In this document: piece after piece, positions 45,594 through 55,114 of the stretch
Layout: each line of letters starts with the position of its first letter
How positions within the stretch are numbered: the stretch's first letter is position 1
Origin: JANMJD01 sp963828405
Lineage (GTDB): Bacteria; Actinomycetota; Acidimicrobiia; Acidimicrobiales; Ilumatobacteraceae
Direction of reading: 5' to 3'
Assembly (NCBI GenBank): GCA_963828405.1
Contig: CAWHEG010000031.1
Coordinates: 372,001-436,000 of the forward strand
DNA: 64,000 nucleotides
The notes under the pieces: model-generated
Seen by the model: the letters and a program-made list of their open reading frames with translations, nothing else
Database searches by the model: none
Told to the model about the DNA's origin: nothing
Program-made: the position numbers and the translations under genes

Positions 45594-46078
45594 CGGTTCC
45601 CGTCCACGGCGCCGGGCACCGTGATCTGCTGGGCGCCGAGTGCCCAGTCGGAACCAGCGTTCCACACCTCGTGCTTCCAGATCGGAACGCCGGCCTTGAG
45701 GGCATCGATGCCGAACCTCGCCGCCTCGAACGCCTCGGGGCGGTGAGGAGACGACACGGCGACGATCACCGAGGATTCGCCGAGCCCGAGCCGCCCGAGC
45801 CGGTGCAGCAGCGCCACGCGACCGACGGCCGGCCATCGGATGCGCAGCTCGACGTCGATCTGGGCCATGCGGGGAACGGCCTGCTCCTCGTACGCCTCGT
45901 AGGTCAGGTGGGTGACGTCGTCGCGCCCGTCCGCATGATCGCGGACGGTACCCGAGAACAGCACGACGGCCCCGCACGACGGCCTGACCGCCCAGTCGTA
46001 CACCGCGCCGACCGGGAGCTCGAGATCGGTGAGGGCGATCCACGTCTCACCGTCGGGGGGCAGCAGCACGCCCGGCAT
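45590..46078 (-). CDS. moaE: Molybdopterin synthase catalytic subunit
   Basis: The 162-residue protein (MPGVLLPPDGETWIALTDLE) matches MoaE: GAVVLFSGTVRDHADGRDDV, LTYEAYEEQAVPRMAQIDVE, GESSVIVAVSSPHRPEAFEA and the active-site lysine region LKAGVPIWKHEVW. With MoaD it inserts sulfur into precursor Z to make molybdopterin. No moaD is nearby. A longer frame upstream would run into the divergent gene's promoter; the ATG at 46076-46078 fits the family. Actinobacteria often keep moaE beside the PDZ, SDR and DUF2342 genes found here. Confidence 0.92.
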   Translation of the reverse strand: MPGVLLPPDGETWIALTDLELPVGAVYDWAVRPSCGAVVLFSGTVRDHADGRDDVTHLTYEAYEEQAVPRMAQIDVELRIRWPAVGRVALLHRLGRLGLGESSVIVAVSSPHRPEAFEAARFGIDALKAGVPIWKHEVWNAGSDWALGAQQITVPGAVDGNR

Positions 46079-46194
46079 CGTAGCCGGGCCGGGCTCGATC
46101 GCACCTGGTGGTCGGGTGCGTCGCCACGACGCTGACGGACGCAAGGGGCGGGGCCCGCGGCCACATGTGGCCAGCGGCTCATTACCGTAGGCAC

Positions 46195-47406
46195 GTGGAC
46201 GACGGGACATGGGAGGGCGAGGAGCCGCCCGAGGGACTACCCCCTGCCCCCGTTCCCGTTCACGAGCGCCAGTGGCGCCATCCCTCCGAACTCGGCCGGA
46301 TCGACCCGGCTGTCGAGAGCCGGTCGCTGGGCAGGGGCGTCCTGGCCCTGGCCGGTGCGACCGGCGTGGCGCTGAGCCTGGTGCTCGGCCGGGCGTTGAT
46401 CCCCGACCGGGACCGTCAGAACGACCCCCAGGCGGTTACTTCGGCCGCGATCACGCCCGTCGGCGTCGTCGCAACGACGGGTCCGGCGCCGATCGCGCCG
46501 CCGACGACGACCGCAGCGACGCCCGGCACCAGTACGTCGGCGGACCTCCCGACGACCGAAGCGGTGGCAACGCCGACCGCGGCGCCGCCATCGACGCGGG
46601 CGGTGGCCAACACTGATCCGTCGGAGGAGACCGCTGCGTCCGTGGTCGGCAACCCGGCCACCGACATCGTCGCCATCGACGGCGCGGACGACCGGCTGGT
46701 CGGGCTGGTCTGGGGCGACGGGCGGCACTCGATCACCGCCGCCGCAGTCGGCGGGCCCGGGACGCTGTGCGTCGTCACCCTCCCCGACGGCCGCCGCCTC
46801 GAGGCCGTCGTCGTCGGGTCGGAGTCGGGTCTGGCCGTGCTCGAGCTGAGTGCGGCGGCGACGCCGGCGCGGCTGGCGGCCGCCTGGCCCCCCTTCGGCG
46901 ACCTGCACTTCACGGCCTCGGACGGAACGGCGGTGAGCGCCCCGTTCCCCGCCGCGCCCGAGGCGACGATCGGCCTTCCTGACGGCCGGGCGATCGTCGC
47001 CGGCACCGCCCTGCTCGACGATGCCGGTCATCTCGTCGGACTCGGCGTCCCCGACGGCGAAGGGCGGGCCAGGCTCGTGCCGTTGACCCCGGCCGACGGG
47101 ATGATCGAGCGGGCGACGGCGCTCGGCGCCTGGCTGGGCGTCAAGTCCGGGCCCGACGGCGCTTCGTCGATCGCCGAACTGGCGCCCGACGCCCCGGCAG
47201 GGGCCGCCGGCCTGCAGGTCGGGGACACGATCACGGCGATCGACGGTGACGTCGTCGAGTCACTGCGCGAGCTGGGCGCCCGCCTGCGCGTGCTCGCTCC
47301 CGGCGTCGTGGTCGTCCTGACGGTCGAACGCGACGGAGCCGTGTTCACCGTGTCGGTGACGACGACCTCGCGACCGGGCCAGGTCGGCGAACCGGGTTCG
47401 GACTGA
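46195..47406 (+). CDS. Membrane PDZ protein with degenerate trypsin-like domain
   Basis: The 403-residue protein starts with GTG (VDDGTWEGEEPPEGLPPAPV). It has one membrane helix around residues 46-64 (GRGVLALAGATGVALSLVLG), a Thr/Pro/Ala linker, a trypsin-like region (about 155-305), and a PDZ domain at about 315-390 (GAWLGVKSGPDGASSIAELA, GAAGLQVGDTITAIDGDVVE). It looks like an HtrA protease, but the catalytic triad positions are lost: HSITAAAV replaces the His motif, SESGLAVLEL the Asp motif and DDAGHLVGLG the GNSGGP motif. It is therefore probably a peptide-binding pseudoprotease at the cell surface. Divergent from moaE. Confidence 0.8.
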   Translation: MDDGTWEGEEPPEGLPPAPVPVHERQWRHPSELGRIDPAVESRSLGRGVLALAGATGVALSLVLGRALIPDRDRQNDPQAVTSAAITPVGVVATTGPAPIAPPTTTAATPGTSTSADLPTTEAVATPTAAPPSTRAVANTDPSEETAASVVGNPATDIVAIDGADDRLVGLVWGDGRHSITAAAVGGPGTLCVVTLPDGRRLEAVVVGSESGLAVLELSAAATPARLAAAWPPFGDLHFTASDGTAVSAPFPAAPEATIGLPDGRAIVAGTALLDDAGHLVGLGVPDGEGRARLVPLTPADGMIERATALGAWLGVKSGPDGASSIAELAPDAPAGAAGLQVGDTITAIDGDVVESLRELGARLRVLAPGVVVVLTVERDGAVFTVSVTTTSRPGQVGEPGSD

Positions 47407-47426
47407 GCACCCGGCACAGGGGTGAA

Positions 47427-48416
47427 TCATCGACGGGTGCGGCGCACCACGCCGACGATGCCGAGGGCCATGGCCACCAAACCGGTGACCATGCCACCGA
47501 GGGCGAGCTCTTGCTTGCGCTGCGGAGTGAGCATCGTCCACCAACGGGCCTCCGTGCCCTCGACGTAGGCCTCCTCGCTGGTCACGGTAGGGCTCCATCC
47601 GGCGGCCTTCAAGCGGTCGTTCGCCACCAGCCACGGATGCTGGGCGAACGGCCAGAGCCCGGGCGGGATCGGGCCGCGCTGGAACCGCCAGCGCAGATCG
47701 AGTGCCGGCACGATCAGCCACGCCGGGAGCCGCACTCGTGGGGGCGTGCCGGCGAGGGCCCGTACCGTCTCGCCGGCGACCCACCCGTCGGGCGCGACGT
47801 TGAACACCCCGTCGAGCCGCTGCTCGTGGCCGAGGGCGATGGCCGCGGCGAGGTCGTCGACGTGGAGGAACTGCGCCGGGGGATCCTCTTCGTCGAGGCG
47901 GGCCCCGATGCCGGCGGCCAGCGCACGCACCACGCTGCTCGTACCGTCGGCGGCCAGGGTGAGCACCGGCCGGAGCACGGTCACCGTGCGGCCCGGCGCC
48001 GACAAACGCCAGGCATCGACCATCTGTTCGACCTGGGCCAACTGGTGGGCGAAGCCGAAGCTCACGTCAGGGCGCAGTGGCGCCTCCTCGGTCAGCGGGA
48101 CCGGGTTGTTGGGCCAGGCGCCGTAGACCATCGCCGAGGAGAGCAGCACCACGTGGGACACCCCGGCCACCGCCGGATCGGCGAGCACCTGCTCGGTGAT
48201 CCGCAGCGCGTTGACCCCCCGGCTGGCCAGGGTGTCGTGATCGCCCGCCGAGAGGTGGACGAGTCGATCGGCCCCGAGATGATGGGCCGAGCCGTGCGAG
48301 CGGACCAGGCGATGGTCGGACTCCAGCTTGACGACCTCGACACCGGGCTGGGCGGCGAGCAGGGCGACCACCCGGTTCCCGAGCGCCCCCGAGGCTCCGC
48401 TCACCAGCGTGGTCAT
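47427..48416 (-). CDS. Atypical NAD-dependent epimerase/dehydratase (extended SDR)
   Basis: The 329-residue protein has the extended-SDR nucleotide motif TTLVSGASGALGNRVVALLA, LVHLSAGD, the LLSSAMVYGAWP strand with Ser, FLHVDDLAAAIALG and NVAPDGWVAGE. The catalytic YxxxK is not there: the aligned stretch reads FAHQL (F122 and L126). So it likely binds NAD(P) without normal SDR catalysis or uses another mechanism. A C-terminal hydrophobic helix (ALGGMVTGLVAMALGIVGVV) followed by RRTRR anchors it in the membrane. It converges with the PDZ gene, 20 bases apart. Confidence 0.85.
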   Translation of the reverse strand: MTTLVSGASGALGNRVVALLAAQPGVEVVKLESDHRLVRSHGSAHHLGADRLVHLSAGDHDTLASRGVNALRITEQVLADPAVAGVSHVVLLSSAMVYGAWPNNPVPLTEEAPLRPDVSFGFAHQLAQVEQMVDAWRLSAPGRTVTVLRPVLTLAADGTSSVVRALAAGIGARLDEEDPPAQFLHVDDLAAAIALGHEQRLDGVFNVAPDGWVAGETVRALAGTPPRVRLPAWLIVPALDLRWRFQRGPIPPGLWPFAQHPWLVANDRLKAAGWSPTVTSEEAYVEGTEARWWTMLTPQRKQELALGGMVTGLVAMALGIVGVVRRTRR

Positions 48417-48507
48417 GGTCGCCAGCCTACGGCTCGCCGGCGTCCCGGGGGCGGTGCGGCACCTCGGGCGGGTGACCGTCGACCGCCACGGGGCTTAGGC
48501 TGGAGCC

Positions 48508-49890
48508 GTGAGTGACGATCCGGGCCGTGACGAATCGGAGTTCGACGACACCGAGCCGCACGAGACGGGCCTCGACGAAACGGGCCTCGGTGAATCGGGC
48601 CTCGACGACACGGGATTCGACGAAGCCGGTTTCGACCACATCGAGTTCGACGAATCGGCGCTCGATGCCGACCGGGCGGGCGGCGGTCCCCGCGGCGGAG
48701 CGGGCCCGTTCGGCGCGTTCGGTGGTGGCAACCCGTTCGCCGGCATCCCGATGTTCGCCGACATCGCTCGCCTGCTCTCCACCGGCGAACCGCTGAACTG
48801 GGAGATCGCCCGGCAGATGGCGCTCACAGCGGCCACCGGGGGAGCGGCCGAGGCCAACGTCGACCCCCAGGTGCGCTTCGCCCTCAACGACCTGGCCCGC
48901 ATCGCCGACCTCCACGTCCAGAACCTCACCGGCCTCGACACGACCGTCGCCGGACGCAACGTCGAAATCGCCCCGACGACGCCGGGAGGCTGGGCCCAGC
49001 GGACGCTCGACGCCTACCGGCCGCTGATGACCGAGCTGGCCACATCACTCGGCCGCCGCCCCGAGGCGGGAACGGACGACGAGCCCGGCGATCCGTTGAC
49101 GGCGATGCTCGCCGGGATCGGCCAGATGATGGGGCCGTCGATGCTCGGCATGGCCCTCGGCGGCATGGTCGGCCAGCTCGCCAACCGGGCGTTCGGGCAG
49201 TACGACCTGCCGATCCCCCGCCCGCCGAGTCACGAGCTGCTCGTCGTGCCCGCCACGATCGACGCCTTCGCCCGCGATTGGAGCCTTCCCGTCGACGAGC
49301 TCCGGCTGTGGGCCTGCCTCCAAGAGATCGCCACCCATGCCGTGCTCAACGTGGCGTCGGTCCGCGGCGAGCTCGAGAGCCTGCTGCGCCAGCACGTCGC
49401 CGGCTTCCGGCCCGACACCGCCGCCCTGATCGACAAGCTCGAGGGTCTCGATCTGGGCGATGTCGACGCGGCGACCGCCCTGCAGCGCACCCTCGGCGAC
49501 CCCGAGCTGCTTCTCGGGGCGGTGCAGACACCCGAGCAGCGGGCCCAGCTCCCCCGCCTCGACGCCATCGTGGCGATGATCATCGGCTACGTCGACCACA
49601 TCGTCGACCGGGCCGCCGGGATGCTCCTCGGCTCCCACCGCCAGGTCGCCGAGGCGGTGCGCAGGCGACGGGTCGAGAGTTCGCCGGAGGACATCTTCGT
49701 CGCGCGCCTGCTGGGACTGCGCCTCTCGCGCCAGCAGGTCGAACGCGGGCGGGCCTTCGTCGACGGCGTGGTCGAACGAGCGGGCGAGGACGCACTGGCG
49801 AGGTTGTTCGCCGGCGGTCCGGGCCAGCTGCCCACCCCGGCCGAGATCGATGCTCCCGGGCTCTGGCTCGCCCGCCTCGAGCTCGGCTGA
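48508..49890 (+). CDS. DUF2342-type zincin-like protein with acidic pentapeptide-like repeats
   Basis: The 460-residue protein resembles the DUF2342 (zinc-dependent metalloprotease-like) family of actinobacteria: GGNPFAGIPMFADIARLLST, RIADLHVQNLTGLD, MLGMALGGMVGQLANRAFGQ, YDLPIPRP and C-terminal LLGLRLSRQQVERGRAFVDG. Where relatives have HExxH this protein has QEIATH (Q272, E273, H277), so one zinc ligand is lost. Residues 19-53 are seven tandem five-residue units with consensus E-T-G-L-D (F often replaces L), very acidic. GTG start. It is divergent from the SDR gene and part of a neighbourhood often kept together with moaE. Confidence 0.82.
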   Translation: MSDDPGRDESEFDDTEPHETGLDETGLGESGLDDTGFDEAGFDHIEFDESALDADRAGGGPRGGAGPFGAFGGGNPFAGIPMFADIARLLSTGEPLNWEIARQMALTAATGGAAEANVDPQVRFALNDLARIADLHVQNLTGLDTTVAGRNVEIAPTTPGGWAQRTLDAYRPLMTELATSLGRRPEAGTDDEPGDPLTAMLAGIGQMMGPSMLGMALGGMVGQLANRAFGQYDLPIPRPPSHELLVVPATIDAFARDWSLPVDELRLWACLQEIATHAVLNVASVRGELESLLRQHVAGFRPDTAALIDKLEGLDLGDVDAATALQRTLGDPELLLGAVQTPEQRAQLPRLDAIVAMIIGYVDHIVDRAAGMLLGSHRQVAEAVRRRRVESSPEDIFVARLLGLRLSRQQVERGRAFVDGVVERAGEDALARLFAGGPGQLPTPAEIDAPGLWLARLELG

Positions 49891-49948
49891 CCCGACGCCG
49901 ACCGCGCCGCCGACCGGGCCCTCGGTCCGGCGGTCCGGCGGTCCGGCG

Positions 49949-49970
49949 GTCGGCCGGCGCGCCGGCCGAC
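49949..49970. terminator. Perfect 22-bp palindrome between convergent genes
   Basis: GTCGGCCGGCGCGCCGGCCGAC is its own reverse complement. It is preceded by three direct copies of GGTCCGGC (from 49924). It lies between the convergent DUF2342-like and MFS genes, 59 bases after one stop and 14 bases before the other. A two-way terminator is likeliest; without T tracts this rests on position and fold only. Confidence 0.5.
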
Positions 49971-49983
49971 GGCGCAGACGGCC

Positions 49984-51423
49984 TCAGTGGGGCGGGGGAC
50001 GATCGACCGGCGTCGACGACCGGGGCGGTCGGTCGAACGGCGACGGCGCGCCCGGGCGCCGCGCTCCCCGGGTCGGGGTGCCCTCCCGTCGCTGCTCCAG
50101 GCGCTTGTTGAGCTCGCGCCTGGCCCGGCCGGTGAGCGTCTGGGGCAGGGGGCGGCCCTGGCGCACCCGGCGCATGCTGATCAGGTAGGTGACCATGGCG
50201 AAGGCGGCCAGCGCACCCACGATGGCGAAGCCGGGCGCCCCGGGGATCGTGATGAGCACGGGCACGATTCCCGCCACGACCCAGGCGAGCTGGAACTTGG
50301 TCTCGAACTGGGCGAACGCCCGGCCCTGGTTGGCGTCGCGGGCGTCGCGTTGCACGATCGAGTCGAAGCCGAGACGTCCGATCGCCGCGGCCATGTTGAC
50401 GGCCGCCATCAGCAGCAGCGCCGCGGGCACCCCGCCGATCAGCGAGGCCCCGATACCCGCGGCCGCGGTGAACCCCAGCGCCCCGATCAGCATCAACTCC
50501 TCGCGGACGGCCCGACGCACGAACGGGCCGCAGGCGTTGCCGATCATCGTCCCGATGGCGGCCAACCCCACTCCGATCCCGAACCACAGCGTGCCGGTCG
50601 TCTGGTGGCGGAGCCAGAAGGCGAGATGGAAGAACAGGAAGCCGACCGAGGCGCGCAGCAGACCCATCGCCGTGGCGGCCAGGAGGATGACCGTCGAGCG
50701 CAGTTCGAGACGCTCGACGCGCCCCGCCCGGCTGGCGGCGACGACCTCGCGCGGCAGTTGTGCGGCGGCCATCAGCGCGGCGAGGAAGACGAGCACGTCG
50801 AAGGCGAGCGTCGCCCTGGCGCTGATCAGCTGCAGGAGGCCGGCGGGGATGGCGGCCATGAAACCGACGAGGCCGGAGATGACCCCCAACTTCGAGTTGG
50901 CCTCGACCAGTTCGTCGTCGTCGGCGACCACCGACGGAACGAGCGCGGACTTCGACACGATGTACGTCTTCTGCAGCACCATCGCCGCGAAGGCGAGGGG
51001 GAACAGCAGCAGGTTGTCGAGGTTCGCCATCATCAGCACGCTGACCACGGCACGTCCGAGCGCGGCGAACTGCACCACCAGCCGGCGCCCGCCAGCCATC
51101 CGGTCGATCCCCGGCCCGATCAGCGGGGCGACGACGGCGAACGGCGCCACGCTGACGACCAGGAACAGCAGCACCCTGCCACGCGCCGCCGTCGGGCTGA
51201 TGTCGAGGAACAGCGACCCGGCCAACGCCACGGCCATCACCGCCTCGCCCGCCGCCATCAGGGCGTGGGTGCGCGCCAATCGCTGGAAGGCGGTGAGCGG
51301 CCGGCCCGACCGTGTCGTCGACGCCCCGACGCCGCGGAGCGCGCGCCCGACCCCGCCGCTGCGCCGAGTGGTCACGACCCGACGCGGGCGGCCCGGGCGG
51401 GAAGGGCGGCCGTACTCGGGCAT
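49984..51423 (-). CDS. Major-facilitator-like membrane protein
   Basis: The 479-residue protein has a ~50-residue Arg-rich cytoplasmic N-terminus (MPEYGRPSRPGRPRRVVTTR), about ten to twelve membrane helices, and a Pro/Arg-rich tail (RREGTPTRGARRPGAPSPFD). The loop GPGIDRMAGGRR between helices 2 and 3 matches the MFS signature position. Sequence such as YIVSKSALVPSVVADDDELV and NMAAAIGRLGFDSIVQRDAR is typical of actinobacterial MFS proteins of unknown substrate. A GTG two codons upstream of the chosen ATG is possible. It is 96 bases downstream of the response regulator and may be outside that operon. Confidence 0.85.
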   Translation of the reverse strand: MPEYGRPSRPGRPRRVVTTRRSGGVGRALRGVGASTTRSGRPLTAFQRLARTHALMAAGEAVMAVALAGSLFLDISPTAARGRVLLFLVVSVAPFAVVAPLIGPGIDRMAGGRRLVVQFAALGRAVVSVLMMANLDNLLLFPLAFAAMVLQKTYIVSKSALVPSVVADDDELVEANSKLGVISGLVGFMAAIPAGLLQLISARATLAFDVLVFLAALMAAAQLPREVVAASRAGRVERLELRSTVILLAATAMGLLRASVGFLFFHLAFWLRHQTTGTLWFGIGVGLAAIGTMIGNACGPFVRRAVREELMLIGALGFTAAAGIGASLIGGVPAALLLMAAVNMAAAIGRLGFDSIVQRDARDANQGRAFAQFETKFQLAWVVAGIVPVLITIPGAPGFAIVGALAAFAMVTYLISMRRVRQGRPLPQTLTGRARRELNKRLEQRREGTPTRGARRPGAPSPFDRPPRSSTPVDRPPPH

Positions 51424-51519
51424 CGTCACACTGTACGACTGTCCGATCGGCCGCCGACGCTCGCCCGGCGCGGCGTCACTTCACGGGCGACGATCCCTCG
51501 TCGGCGCTCGTCGGGCCGG

Positions 51520-52212
51520 TCAGCGCGGCTTCTCGAACTTGTAGCCGAGACCCCGGATGGTGACGATGAGCACCGGGTTCCCCGGGTCGGGCTCGATCCG
51601 GTTGCGCAGGCGCTTGACGTGGACATCGAGGGTCTTGGTGTCGCCGACGTAGTCGGAACCCCAGACCCGGTCGATGAGCACGTCTCGGGTGAGCACCCGG
51701 CCGGCGTTGGCGAGCAGCAGGTGGAGCAGGTCGAACTCCTTGAGCGGCAGGGTCACCGGCCGTCCCCGCACCGTGACCTCGTGGCGCTCCGCATCGAGGA
51801 CGACGTCGCCGATGCTCAGCGTCCCGGTCGCCGGTTCGTCCTGCCGCTCCGCCGGGACACGGCGCAACGCCGCCCGCATCCGTGCCACCAGCTCCCTCAT
51901 CCGGTACGGCTTGGCGATGTAGTCGTCGGCGCCGACCTCGAGGCCGACCACCGTGTCGATCTCGGCGCCCTTGGCCGTCACCATGATGATCGGCACCCTG
52001 GAGCGTTTGCGCAGCTCGCGGCAGACGTCGATGCCGGAGATGCGCGGCAGCATCACGTCGAGCAGCACCAGGTCGGGCTGGATCTCGTCGAACCGGGTCA
52101 GTGCTTCGGCGCCGTCGCGGGCCACCTCGACGCGGAAACCCTCCCGGGCGAGCCCGATCCTCAACGCATCGACGAATGATTCCTCGTCCTCGACGATCAA
52201 CACCGTGCTCAT
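51520..52212 (-). CDS. Response regulator, OmpR/PhoB class (RegX3/PhoP-like)
   Basis: The 230-residue protein has a receiver domain (VLIVEDEESF; phospho-acceptor D52 in LVLLDVMLP; the conserved Lys in DDYIAKPYRM) and a winged-helix DNA-binding domain (LPLKEFDLLHLLLANAGRVL, TRDVLIDRVWGSDYVGDTKT, LDVHVKRLRNRIEPDPGNPV). It lies at the end of the pst-phoU operon, so it should be the phosphate-starvation regulator and bind the PHO box upstream of pstS. Its start overlaps the kinase reading frame end by four bases (52209-52212). Confidence 0.93.
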   Translation of the reverse strand: MSTVLIVEDEESFVDALRIGLAREGFRVEVARDGAEALTRFDEIQPDLVLLDVMLPRISGIDVCRELRKRSRVPIIMVTAKGAEIDTVVGLEVGADDYIAKPYRMRELVARMRAALRRVPAERQDEPATGTLSIGDVVLDAERHEVTVRGRPVTLPLKEFDLLHLLLANAGRVLTRDVLIDRVWGSDYVGDTKTLDVHVKRLRNRIEPDPGNPVLIVTIRGLGYKFEKPR

Positions 52213-53444
52213 CGAGCTCCTGCTCTGCGGTCGGGGATCCGGACGGGCGCGAGCCCCGGTGGGTCAGCAGGCGCGTCGGCGGGCGGGTCGGCCGCCCGGG
52301 CGACGGCAGGGACGGCCGGGATCCGCAGGGTGAACGTGCTCCCCACGCCCTCCTCGGACTTGACCATCACCTCGCCGCCGTGGTTGACGGCGACGTGGCG
52401 CACGATGGCGAGGCCCAGTCCCGTGCCACCGGTGTCGCGCGAACGGGCGCGGTCGACCCGGTAGAACCGTTCGAAGATCCGCTCGAGGTGCTGCGGACCG
52501 ATGCCGATGCCATGGTCGGACACGGCGATGTCGACCCATCGGGAACCCGCGTCGACGGCGACCTCGACGGTCTGGCCCTCGGCCGAGTACTTCACGGCGT
52601 TGTCGAGCAGGTTGGCCAGGGCGGAGACCAGTTGCCGCCGGTCGCCGGCGACCTTCACCCTCGACACTCCCGGGTCGATCGACAGCCGGACGCGTCGCAA
52701 CTCGGCGATCCGGCCGACCCGCTCGACGGAGTCGTCGACGACCCGGCGCAGCGGTACGGATTCGCACACCGGTTCGCCGCCGAGCTCGATCCGCGACAGT
52801 TCGAGCAGATCGTCGATCGTGCGGGCCAGCCGGGTCGACTCGAGGACGACCTTGCCGGCCAGCCGCTTGACGGTCGCCTCGTCGTCCACGTCGGCCAGCG
52901 TCTCGGCGAGCAACGACATCGCGCCGACGGGTGTCTTGAGCTCATGGCTGATGTTGGCCACGAAGTCGGTGCGCACCGCATCGAGGCGGGTTCGTTCGGT
53001 GATGTCGGAGATCGTGACGATCGATCCGGCCAGCTCGCCGGCGAGCGGGACCACGTGCAGCGCGAGCGTGCGCGCCGGTGGGCCCTCGAAGTGAACGAGC
53101 CGTTGGACGCCACCTCCCGGCCCCGACTCGTCGAGCATCTGGTCGACGTGCTCGATGAGGAGCACCTCGCCGTAGCGGCTCCCGGCGACCCGCTCGACCG
53201 AGGCGTTGCGCAGGACGACCCGTCCCCTGCCATCGGCGAGCATCACCCCCACGTCGAGCGCGTCGAGGGCGACGCGCAGCCGGTGGACGTCGGCCTCGGC
53301 GGCATGCGCCCGGGCGACGGCGACATCGAGCTCGCGGCGTTCGGCGTCGTGCCGGCTGGCCCCGAGGCGACCGTGCCGTCGGTGGAGGAGGGCCGTGCCG
53401 AGCGCCCCGATGAGCGCTCCGAGGAGGATCAGGGCGACGGGCAC
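52209..53444 (-). CDS. Sensor histidine kinase (SenX3/PhoR-like)
   Basis: The 411-residue protein starts with GTG (VPVALILLGALIGALGTALL), giving one membrane helix and no large outside domain. A PAS-like domain follows at about residues 55-150 (LDALDVGVMLADGRGRVVLR), then HisKA with H167 in NISHELKTPVGAMS, and the ATPase with NLLDNAVKYS, SDHGIGIG and GGTGLGLAIV. Without an external sensor it probably reads phosphate status through the PstSCAB transporter and PhoU, as in other bacteria. The gene follows phoU by 8 bases. Confidence 0.92.
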   Translation of the reverse strand: MPVALILLGALIGALGTALLHRRHGRLGASRHDAERRELDVAVARAHAAEADVHRLRVALDALDVGVMLADGRGRVVLRNASVERVAGSRYGEVLLIEHVDQMLDESGPGGGVQRLVHFEGPPARTLALHVVPLAGELAGSIVTISDITERTRLDAVRTDFVANISHELKTPVGAMSLLAETLADVDDEATVKRLAGKVVLESTRLARTIDDLLELSRIELGGEPVCESVPLRRVVDDSVERVGRIAELRRVRLSIDPGVSRVKVAGDRRQLVSALANLLDNAVKYSAEGQTVEVAVDAGSRWVDIAVSDHGIGIGPQHLERIFERFYRVDRARSRDTGGTGLGLAIVRHVAVNHGGEVMVKSEEGVGSTFTLRIPAVPAVARAADPPADAPADPPGLAPVRIPDRRAGAR

Positions 53445-53452
53445 GCCGCTTC

Positions 53453-54195
53453 TCAGGTGGCGTCCACGGGCGGGATGGGCAGGCCGGCAGCGGGGGTGCC
53501 TTCGCCACTGAGGCGGGCGTGGTGCCGCGCCGCTCCGGAGTGCTCGGGCAACCAGCCGGTGACCAGATAGCGGACCCGTTCGCCGATGTTCACCGCATGA
53601 TCGCCGATGCGTTCGTAGAACCGGGCGATCACCGCCAGTTGGATGGCCACCTGCAGGTCGATCGACCCGGCCGAGTGGCTCTCGAAGATCACCTGGATGA
53701 ACTGGCGGTGGAGGTCGTCGAGGTAGGAGTCCATGTCGTCGATCGCCGAGGCCTTGGCCGCGTCGCTTTCGGCGTAGGAGTCCATCGCCGAGATGAACAG
53801 CGACTGGGCCTGGTCGCTCATCTTGGTGATCAGACCGCGCAGCTTGGGGTTCAGGTCGTGGCCGTAGATCCGCCGGGCCCCCTTGCAGATGTTGACGGCC
53901 AGGTCGGCGGAGCGTTCGATCTCCCCGGCCATCTTGATCGCCGCGATCACCGCCCGGAGGTCGCCGGCGACGGGCGCCTGCAGGGCGAGGAGCTGGTAGC
54001 AGCGCTCCTCGACGTCGATGCACACGGCATCGATCTCGTCGTCGGACTGGATGAGCAGGTCGGCGCCCTCGAGATCGGAGTCGAGCAGGATCCGGGTGGC
54101 GCGGGGGACGGCGTCGATGACGAACGCTCCGGCGAGCATCAGCTGGTCGTGGACGTCGCCGAGCGAGTCGTGGAAGTGCTTGCGCAACTCGGGCA

Positions 54196-54196
<1 letters not shown>
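53453..54196 (-). CDS. phoU: Phosphate signalling protein PhoU
   Basis: The 247-residue protein has two similar three-helix halves, each with an acidic metal-binding motif: IKMAGEIERSADLAVNICKG and VIARFYERIGDHAVNIGERV (the E/DxxxD pattern). It begins MPELRKHFHDSLGDVHDQLM. PhoU links the Pst transporter to the histidine kinase and keeps the pathway off when phosphate is plentiful. The C-terminal ~30 residues after RYLVTGWLPEHS are an unconserved tail. Its ATG overlaps the pstB stop (TGATG). Confidence 0.95.
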
Positions 54197-55110
<914 letters not shown>

Positions 55111-55114
55111 CGGG

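Noticed and set aside
49987..52179. 730-codon plus-strand frame opposite the MFS and response-regulator genes
   Set aside because: Antisense; sequence is low-complexity Gly/Asp/His/Arg.
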